Shown here one piece after another: positions 1 to 4,223 of a DNA stretch of 5,045 nucleotides. A program made the translations under genes and the position numbers. Numbering within the stretch: the stretch's first letter is position 1; the number at the start of each line of letters is the position of its first letter. The notes under the pieces are model-generated. The model saw only the letters and a program-made list of their open reading frames with translations. It made no database searches and was not told where the DNA came from. Source of the stretch: Thiocapsa sp035467215 (GTDB taxonomy: Bacteria; Pseudomonadota; Gammaproteobacteria; Chromatiales; Chromatiaceae); the NCBI RefSeq assembly GCF_035467215.1, contig NZ_DATITZ010000253.1, forward strand, positions 1-5,045. Reading direction: 5' to 3'.

Positions 1-282
1 ATCGTCGTCGCTGTACTTCAGCCCGCTGTACTGCACGATCGCCGCGGTATTGGCCAAGTGCACGCGATAGCCCGCGTCCATCAAGGCATCGACCAACCAG
101 TACCAGTTGTAGGTCGACTCCACCACCAGTCCCGTGATCGCCTCGCGATACGGTGCCAGGGACTCCAGCACCAACGCCGGGTCGTTCGCCAACCGCTTGC
201 GATACACCACGTGGTCCTCTTCGTCCAAAAGGGCCACGACGCTATTGTTGGAATGCAGATCGATTCCGCCGTAGAGTTTCAT
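1..282 (-). CDS. IS110-family transposase, N-terminal part (RuvC-like DEDD domain)
   Basis: This is the N-terminal 94 residues of a DEDD recombinase, which excises and inserts its element with a RuvC-like nuclease domain. The protein begins MKLYGGIDLHSNNS, with the first catalytic Asp at residue 8 in the GIDLH motif. The second acidic residue is Glu55 in VVESTYNWYW, a hallmark segment of the family. An acidic run at residues 92-94 after GLKYS marks where the third catalytic Asp is expected; the fourth lies past the window edge. The ATG at 282-280 is chosen because it gives the family's usual N-terminus and has a textbook AGGAGG 8 nt upstream. The C-terminal transposase_20 domain with its conserved Ser is not visible. 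The visible part has no stop or frameshift, so the element could still be active. Confidence 0.94.
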   Translation of the reverse strand, partial: MKLYGGIDLHSNNSVVALLDEEDHVVYRKRLANDPALVLESLAPYREAITGLVVESTYNWYWLVDALMDAGYRVHLANTAAIVQYSGLKYSDDD

Positions 283-290
283 CGTCGACT

Positions 291-296
291 CCTCCT
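291..296 (-). promoter_or_regulatory. Shine-Dalgarno site of the IS110 transposase
   Basis: On the minus strand AGGAGG lies 8 nt before the ATG at 282. It is the strongest ribosome binding site in the window and fixes the transposase start. Confidence 0.8.
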
Positions 297-357
297 GCCG
301 GGTCTCCAGCTCAGGTGTTTTCCTCTACCTTAACTGTAGGCCCGCGGGCGGGGTCGG

Positions 358-807
358 CTAGATGCTTATCAGGTCATAGCGCCCCGAAAAGGCTGCGATC
401 TTCTTGAATAGATGAGGGTGTCGCAGCGCGATATTCACGGCATGGTAGGCCCCCAAGCTACAGCCATGTGCGATGGTGCAGGGGTGCGGATTCTTCATTG
501 CCATCAAGGGCAGCACTTCGTTCAGGACATAGTCCTCGAAGGCACAATGCCGGCGGATGCGATCGGCGGGGTGACACCAATCGCAGTAGAGCGATTCCCA
601 AACGAGACTGTCCACGCAATAGAGCTGAAGCTGGCCGGCATTGATCTTGTGACCGAGTGCTTCGATCAAGCGCAGATCTTCGTATTCGTGAAAGCGCCCA
701 TCGCGCGTCGGAAACACGAGAACCTTGGCTCCCGCATGCCCGAAGACCAGCAGCTCCATGTCCCGGCCGAGCCGGTCGCTGTACCATCGGTGGTATTCGC
801 GATTCAT
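358..807 (-). pseudogene. Esterase (alpha/beta-hydrolase, esterase D-like), C-terminally truncated by IS110
   Basis: The remaining 149 residues look like a putative-esterase family protein (PF00756 type), cytosolic serine hydrolases of about 240 residues whose substrate is not known here. It starts MNREYHRWYS and has the early strands LLVFG and VLVFPT, then a YCVDS segment at 63-67. The nucleophile elbow HGCSLGAYH is at 114-122, with Ser117 as the presumed nucleophile. The similarity ends at GRYDL (142-146), after which only ISI and a TAG stop follow. The C-terminal third, which normally carries the catalytic Asp and His, is absent, so activity is not expected. The start at 807 is chosen because it follows the previous gene's stop by 8 nt and has GAGG (817-814) overlapping that stop, the mark of a coupled operon. 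The longer in-frame extension upstream to 1293 is antisense-like noise inside the neighbouring gene. The missing part should lie on the far side of the IS element. Confidence 0.8.
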
Positions 808-815
808 TCTTGACC

Positions 816-1769
816 TCACAGCGGCGCGAAGAAGGCCCAGAGCTCGGCAAGCAGATCCTGTGTCTGGCGCGCCCGCCCCGGATAGTCGAAGTGTCCTGCG
901 TCGAGCACGAACAGCCGCTTGTCTCCGGGGATCGCGTTGTAGACCGCAAATTGTCCGGGCGGCGCCACGGCCGGATCGAAGCGGGCGGCGGCGACATGCA
1001 TCGGTTGACGGATCGACCGCGCAGCGACCGCTGCATCGTAGTAAGCAAGGGTGTCGCCGATTCGACTTTGGGTGCCGACGCAGCGTTGGACGGCAGCCGC
1101 GCTGCCGATGCTGGGTAAAGCAAGCCGTAAAGGCTGGTGACCGAAACTGGGTACGTTGAGGTGCCCGCGTGCAATACGCGCATCCCGTGCCATCGCCATG
1201 GCTCCGATCCCTCCGCCGAAGCTGATGCCGAGATACCCGACATGGCCGGCCAACTCCGGAAAGAGCAGAAGCAGGGCCGAGACCCCGACCCATACGTCAT
1301 CTACGCAGCCGCCCAGGATGTAGTTGTCGCGACTGTCGATATTGTGGAGCACATGCCAATCGGGTGCCGCCGAGATCGGCGGGCGCTGGCTGCGGCCTAA
1401 GCCTCGAAAGCAAGGCACGAGATAGACCCCGTCGTCGCGGGGAAGGTCGTAAGGTGGAACCTCGATGCCGCCGTAGCCGTGCCCCAGCACGAATCCTCGC
1501 CGAGGCGAGCCAACCCGCGGGGTTAGGAGCCAGCCATGAATCGGGAACCCATCGGTCGATTCATAGATCAGGTCGTGGACGCGGAAGCGCGGGTGACTCT
1601 CGCGTGAAATACACAAGCGGGGGTTGGGCTCGATCGCCAATGCGCGAGCGTAGCGCGCGCGCCAGAAGGCGCCGAACTCGGCGGGCTCGGGTGGCGGCTC
1701 GACCGCCAGAAGCGCATCCAAGCTATAGCCGTAGCTTGGATCGAAGGGGAAGCCATGGTTGAAAGGCAT
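816..1769 (-). CDS. Acetyl-xylan esterase / cephalosporin-C deacetylase-like hydrolase
   Basis: This is a complete 317-residue alpha/beta-hydrolase of the AXE1 type (PF05448-like), a family that removes acetyl or other small acyl groups from sugars, antibiotics or related esters. The N-terminal part has the EFGAFWRARYARAL helix (31-44) typical of the family. The STDGFPIHGWLLTP strand pair (71-84) is followed by the oxyanion motif HGYGG (97-101). The nucleophile elbow is GISFGGG (181-187) with Ser183. The likely acid is Asp265 in AARFDPAVAPPGQF, and His293 lies in DAGHFDYPG near the C-terminus, so the triad is intact. No signal peptide is seen, suggesting a cytoplasmic enzyme. The ATG at 1769 gives the family's N-terminus and has a weak GAGAT about 9 nt upstream; the frame extends 72 codons further upstream but that part is Arg/Ser/Pro-rich and unlike a protein. 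The true substrate cannot be read from the sequence. Confidence 0.88.
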   Translation of the reverse strand: MPFNHGFPFDPSYGYSLDALLAVEPPPEPAEFGAFWRARYARALAIEPNPRLCISRESHPRFRVHDLIYESTDGFPIHGWLLTPRVGSPRRGFVLGHGYGGIEVPPYDLPRDDGVYLVPCFRGLGRSQRPPISAAPDWHVLHNIDSRDNYILGGCVDDVWVGVSALLLLFPELAGHVGYLGISFGGGIGAMAMARDARIARGHLNVPSFGHQPLRLALPSIGSAAAVQRCVGTQSRIGDTLAYYDAAVAARSIRQPMHVAAARFDPAVAPPGQFAVYNAIPGDKRLFVLDAGHFDYPGRARQTQDLLAELWAFFAPL

Positions 1770-1805
1770 CGCAGGCGATCTCGTCGGGCTTGGATCGGGG
1801 TCTTG

Positions 1806-1834
1806 AGTATCGCGCCGACGGTGAGCCCTGTCGC
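1806..1834 (-). promoter_or_regulatory. Candidate sigma-70 promoter of the hydrolase operon
   Basis: On the minus strand GCGACA (1834-1829) and GATACT (1811-1806) each match 4 of 6 consensus bases and are 17 bp apart. Transcription would start near 1799, about 30 nt before the hydrolase start. The match is only moderate, and in GC-rich DNA such a pair can occur by chance. Confidence 0.35.
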
Positions 1835-1861
1835 CGCCCGATCCCCGTGGATGCCCTGTCG
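1825..1861 (-). repeat. 9-bp direct repeat CGACAGGGC upstream of the hydrolase operon
   Basis: The plus-strand sequence gccctgtcg occurs at 1825-1833 and again at 1853-1861, with starts 28 bp apart. The copy nearer the gene overlaps the candidate -35 box. This layout could be a pair of regulator binding sites, but no regulator is identified and chance is not excluded. Confidence 0.4.
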
Positions 1862-2000
1862 ACGGCGGGACGGAACCGGAGCTGAGTCCGCTCCTCGACA
1901 CCGACAATGATCGCGTTCGCCTCGACGGCATCCGGCTCATCCCGGCGCGAAGCTCCTGCGGCGAATCACCCGATGCGGAGATCACGCGAGCTTGCGGGGC

Positions 2001-2294
2001 TTAAACCGAGCGACGAGCCCGGGGCCTGTCAACAAGCGCACCCGGCACAAGACTACGACCAAGACGCTCTTCGCGATCCTGGCAGGGTGCGCAACGCGTC
2101 GCGTTCGGCACGTAGATCAAACGCTGTGCGGGAATCATGTCGCCACAGTCGAGACACTGGTCGCGACCTGAAACCTGTCTTGCCTGATCACGCATGGCAG
2201 CGACCGCCAGTGCAGTCAGCTGATCGATTCGAAACTGCGTCAGGTCGAGCTCGTCTGCGAAGCGTTCCAATTTGGCTGCCCCCGGATCAGTCAT
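2001..2294 (-). CDS. TraR/DksA-type C4 zinc-finger protein
   Basis: This 97-residue protein belongs to the small TraR-like branch of the DksA/TraR family, whose members insert into the secondary channel of RNA polymerase and alter promoter selection. The zinc finger is Cys47-x2-Cys50 and Cys68-x2-Cys71, with the family sequence CGDMIPAQR between them. An acidic DELD motif at 14-17 lies 30 residues before Cys47, close to the DEAD motif of F-plasmid TraR (Asp6, 31 residues before its first Cys, from memory). The long coiled coil of DksA is absent. The C-terminus is Arg-rich (RPRARRSV). The ATG at 2294 has no clear Shine-Dalgarno, and a hairpin ends 4 nt upstream of it. A TTG at 2270 would give an 89-residue protein nearer to TraR's length and has a G-run upstream, so the start is uncertain. 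It is divergent from the lysine-rich protein gene. Confidence 0.85.
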   Translation of the reverse strand: MTDPGAAKLERFADELDLTQFRIDQLTALAVAAMRDQARQVSGRDQCLDCGDMIPAQRLIYVPNATRCAPCQDREERLGRSLVPGALVDRPRARRSV

Positions 2295-2298
2295 CGAT

Positions 2299-2345
2299 GG
2301 CCGGGAGCATCGCAGATGGTCGTGACAAACGTATGACTCCCGGCC
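2299..2345 (-). promoter_or_regulatory. Bulged hairpin in the leader of the TraR-like gene
   Basis: The arms ggccgggag (2299-2307) and ctcccggcc (2337-2345) are perfect 9-bp complements. The stem extends by three more pairs (2308-2310 with 2333-2335) if A2336 is bulged, leaving a loop of about 22 nt (2311-2332). In the minus-strand transcript the stem ends 4 nt before the ATG at 2294, so it would cover the place where a ribosome binding site should be. It could control translation, act as a transcriptional pause or terminator-like element, or be an operator in DNA. It has no T-tract after it. Confidence 0.55.
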
Positions 2346-2382
2346 CACATTCGGCGGGGTGAGTAGAGCTATCGAGCGGATG

Positions 2383-2411
2383 CTGTTACGCTCGGCGATC
2401 CGCTTGAACAA
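2383..2411 (-). promoter_or_regulatory. Weak candidate promoter of the TraR-like gene
   Basis: On the minus strand TTGTTC (2411-2406) and TAACAG (2388-2383) are 17 bp apart, each matching 3 of 6 consensus bases. A start near 2376 would give a leader of about 80 nt that contains the 2299-2345 hairpin. A 7-bp inverted repeat (agcggat 2375-2381, atccgct 2398-2404) straddles this region and could be an operator. The call is tentative. Confidence 0.22.
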
Positions 2412-2503
2412 AGGGATCCGGCGCACTCGCACCCTTTCCCGACCTTTTCTACCCGGGCCCGGCAGTCTCGACTGTCACGGCGCCGAACAGCGAGATCATG
2501 ACG

Positions 2504-2680
2504 ATGGCCAAGACAAACTATGCGTTCGAGAAACGTCAACGCGACCTGCAAAAGAAAAAGAAGAAGGAGGACAAGCAGAAACGCAAGACCGAAAACAGCG
2601 GCACTCAGTCCGAAGCGACCGACGTCGAGCAACCCGAGGGTGATCGGCCGGAGTCCGACGCCGCGCAGAGCGCCGACTGA
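2504..2680 (+). CDS. Small lysine-rich conserved protein (MAKTNY family), function unknown
   Basis: The 58-residue protein begins MAKTNYAFEKRQRDLQ and continues into a run of five lysines (17-21), a pattern I recognise from short hypothetical proteins common in proteobacteria. Residues 1-28 are strongly basic and probably helical. Residues 30-58 are acidic, rich in Glu, Asp, Ser and Gln, and probably disordered. No membrane segment, signal peptide or catalytic motif is present. The split charge would fit binding to nucleic acid or ribosomes, but that is only inference. Start 2504 is preferred over the ATG two codons earlier (2498), because GAGA at 2492-2495 is 8 nt from it but only 2 nt from the earlier one, and because relatives start with MAKTNY. 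A perfect AAGGAGG lies inside the lysine tract. A 9-bp hairpin follows the stop. Confidence 0.77.
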   Translation: MAKTNYAFEKRQRDLQKKKKKEDKQKRKTENSGTQSEATDVEQPEGDRPESDAAQSAD

Positions 2681-2700
2681 ATCCCGGTGGTGTCGGCCAG

Positions 2701-2726
2701 GCGAGGCCGCCCCGGAACGGCCTCGC
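2701..2726 (+). terminator. Hairpin after the lysine-rich protein gene, possible terminator
   Basis: The arms gcgaggccg (2701-2709) and cggcctcgc (2718-2726) pair perfectly over 9 bp with an 8-nt loop, 20 bp after the stop codon. The stem is very stable, but the following bases (gttgctgctcg) are not a real T-tract, so it would be a weak intrinsic terminator or an mRNA 3'-end stabiliser. Confidence 0.5.
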
Positions 2727-2805
2727 GTTGCTGCTCGATCCATGACGCCCCACGACACGCGCGATCCACGCGTGGCGGGCGGTCGAGTCGAGCGGGGATC
2801 GAACC

Positions 2806-2834
2806 TAGTTTTCGTCACGACCGCCGGTTACACT
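2806..2834 (+). promoter_or_regulatory. Weak candidate promoter of the DUF3422 gene
   Basis: TACACT (2829-2834) matches 4 of 6 bases of a -10 box and sits 44 bp before the gene start. The hexamer 17 bp upstream (TAGTTT, 2806-2811) is a poor -35. The preceding hairpin at 2701-2726 suggests the gene needs its own promoter, and this is the best pair I see. The perfect palindrome ccacgcgtgg at 2766-2775 lies a little upstream. Confidence 0.28.
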
Positions 2835-2877
2835 CGCGCCGCCCGACAAGGACCATCACCGCACGGATCATCACGGC

Positions 2878-4173
2878 ATGTCACTCCCCTTTAAAGAGCA
2901 TGTGCTCCGTCATCTCGTCACCGACGAGCTGCACGCCCGGACCTTCGAGCCCCTGCGCGCGCCCGAGCGGGTCTCGCACCTGGCCGCGGTCTCCGGCGAG
3001 CGCGGCAGCGGTCGCAACGTCGAGCACCTCAAGCGGCTGTTGGCGCACTACGGCCTGCCGATCCCGGAGACGGTCGATCAGCACTACTGGATCGACCTCG
3101 GACCCATGCGCCTGCGCTGGGAGCGTCATACCGAGTTCGTCACCTACACCTTCAGCAAGCGCGGCACTTTCACTCACCCCTTCGCCGAACCCCTGCTCGA
3201 CGAGCTGCCGCAGGACTGGCTCCGCGATCTGCCCGGCGAGGTCATTACCGCCACCTCGCTGGCCATCGAGACCTGCGATTGGCCCGAACGCACCAACGAG
3301 GAGCTGGTCGCGCTCTTCGACGGCAACCCGGTCATCGGCTCGGAAGTGGTCGGCGGTGCGGGGCGCGCATGGTCCGACCATAAGATCCATGCCGACGGCT
3401 ACTCATGGATCCTGCTGCGCGACTGCGGTCTGTCCGACAATCAGGCCGGGCGACTGGCCAAGCGCGTTCTGGAGATCAACGCCTACCGGGCCATGGCACT
3501 GCTCGGGTTTCCTCTGGCTCGCAGCGTCTCTGCAGCTCTCAGCGACGCCGATCGTCGCCTGGCGATGGTGGCATCGCGCCTGTCGCGTCAGGGCACGTCC
3601 GATCAGCCGGCCTTCGAGAGCGAGCTGCTGGGGGAGCTGACCAGCCTCGCCGCGGATATCGAGGCGGTTTCGGCCCGAACCACCTATCGCTTCGATGCCT
3701 CGCGGGCCTACTACGGGATGATCCAACAGCGGCTTGAGCAGCTTCGCCAAAACCGGATCGAAGGCCTGCAGACCCTGTCCGAATTCCTCGACGCGCGCTT
3801 AGCCCCGGCGGTCGCGACCTGCGAGGCCACCCAACGCCGCCAGCACGACTTGGCCGAGCGCGCGGCCCGAATCACCAGCCTCTTGCGCGCCCGTGTGGAC
3901 GTCTCGCTGCAGGAGCAAAATCGGCGGCTGCTGGAGTCCATGGATCGCCGCGCCCAGTTGCAGGTGCGCCTGCAAGAGACGGTGGAAGGACTCTCCGTCA
4001 TCGCGATCGGCTACTACGGCGTCGGCCTCATCGGATACGCGCTCAAGGGTCTGGAAAGCGGCGGAATCCCGATCGACGCGGGCTTGTGGATGGGCATCGC
4101 CCTGCCCTTCGTGATCGGGTTCGCTTGGTTCGGACTCAGACGGATCAAACGGCGCCTTGCCGGGTCGGAGTGA
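2878..4173 (+). CDS. DUF3422 family membrane-anchored protein
   Basis: This complete 431-residue protein matches the DUF3422 family (PF11902), which has no assigned function. The N-terminal signature DELHARTFEPLRAP is at 16-29, and a soluble domain follows to about 250. The conserved segment TTYRFDASRAYYGMI starts at residue 268. It leads into a long, charged, probably coiled-coil helical region (about 275-365), including RVDVSLQEQNRRLLESM. The motif LQETVEGLSVIAIGYYGVGLIGY (365-387) forms the first membrane helix, and residues 401-420 form the second, with a short loop between them. The basic end RRIKRR (421-426) implies that both termini are cytoplasmic. The layout of a cytoplasmic helical domain followed by a two-helix C-terminal hairpin recalls CorA-type channels, but no GMN motif is present and no transport role is claimed. 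The ATG at 2878 gives the family N-terminus; its ribosome site is weak (ACGGA about 10 nt upstream). The gene seems to be a single unit, convergent with the TPR gene. Confidence 0.93.
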   Translation: MSLPFKEHVLRHLVTDELHARTFEPLRAPERVSHLAAVSGERGSGRNVEHLKRLLAHYGLPIPETVDQHYWIDLGPMRLRWERHTEFVTYTFSKRGTFTHPFAEPLLDELPQDWLRDLPGEVITATSLAIETCDWPERTNEELVALFDGNPVIGSEVVGGAGRAWSDHKIHADGYSWILLRDCGLSDNQAGRLAKRVLEINAYRAMALLGFPLARSVSAALSDADRRLAMVASRLSRQGTSDQPAFESELLGELTSLAADIEAVSARTTYRFDASRAYYGMIQQRLEQLRQNRIEGLQTLSEFLDARLAPAVATCEATQRRQHDLAERAARITSLLRARVDVSLQEQNRRLLESMDRRAQLQVRLQETVEGLSVIAIGYYGVGLIGYALKGLESGGIPIDAGLWMGIALPFVIGFAWFGLRRIKRRLAGSE

Positions 4174-4190
4174 TCCCAACTGCACGACCC

Positions 4191-4223
4191 GCGCTCGCTC
4201 TCATTGCTTAAACATCCGAGCGC
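4191..4223. other. 7-bp inverted repeat between convergent genes
   Basis: The arms gcgctcg (4191-4197) and cgagcgc (4217-4223) are separated by 19 nt and overlap the end of the TPR gene. They could form a weak shared 3' hairpin for the two convergent transcripts. There is no T-tract on either strand and such a short repeat can arise by chance. Confidence 0.25.

Larger units (their letters stand above)
1..366 (-). mobile_element. IS110-family insertion sequence, left (transposase-proximal) end, partial
   Basis: The transposase reading frame fills 1-282 and runs off the left edge; the rest of the element lies outside the window. The outer boundary is inferred, not seen. The esterase fragment on the right keeps family-like sequence down to its GRYDL segment (codons ending near 370) and then terminates at 358-360, so the junction should fall at about 361-370. 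The non-coding end between the transposase start and that junction is only about 80 bp. It contains a perfect 10-bp palindrome (gcccgcgggc, 340-349) and a possible -10 box for the transposase (TACAGT on the minus strand, 333-338). IS110 elements usually lack classical terminal inverted repeats and target duplications, so none is expected here. Confidence 0.8.
1770..2000. other. Non-coding gap between the TraR-like gene and the hydrolase operon
   Basis: No convincing gene lies in these 231 bases. They hold a candidate minus-strand promoter (1806-1834), a 9-bp direct repeat (1825-1833 and 1853-1861) and an 8-bp inverted repeat (ggatcggg 1792-1799 with cccgatcc 1837-1844) that brackets the candidate promoter. 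I see no T-rich terminator after the TraR-like gene, so some read-through into the hydrolase genes is possible. Confidence 0.6.

Noticed and set aside
340..349. Perfect palindrome gcccgcgggc as an IS terminal repeat
   Set aside because: It is internal to the element, self-complementary rather than matched to a second end, and short for GC-rich DNA; IS110 elements normally lack terminal inverted repeats.
412..813. Plus-strand 133-codon frame opposite the esterase fragment
   Set aside because: It is antisense to a gene with clear hydrolase motifs and has no recognisable features of its own.
808..1293. In-frame upstream extension of the esterase to 311 residues
   Set aside because: The extra 162 codons lie entirely inside the AXE1-like gene and read as Arg/Cys-rich noise; the family N-terminus MNREYHRW starts at 807 with a ribosome binding site.
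1770..1985. In-frame upstream extension of the hydrolase to 389 residues
   Set aside because: The added 72 residues are Ser/Arg/Pro-rich with no family similarity, and the region contains a candidate promoter just upstream of the 1769 start.
2287..2310. Seven-codon minus-strand frame overlapping the TraR-like start, possible leader peptide
   Set aside because: It has no ribosome binding site and starts inside the hairpin; a frame this short is expected by chance.
1907..2362. Plus-strand 151-codon frame opposite the TraR-like gene
   Set aside because: It is antisense to the C4 zinc-finger gene, has an unprotein-like Arg/Ser/Pro composition and no ribosome binding site.
2687..3640. Plus-strand open frame of 317 codons overlapping the DUF3422 gene
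   Set aside because: It is Arg/Ser/Pro-rich shadow sequence of the true DUF3422 frame, shows no family motif, and overlaps it for about 760 bases.
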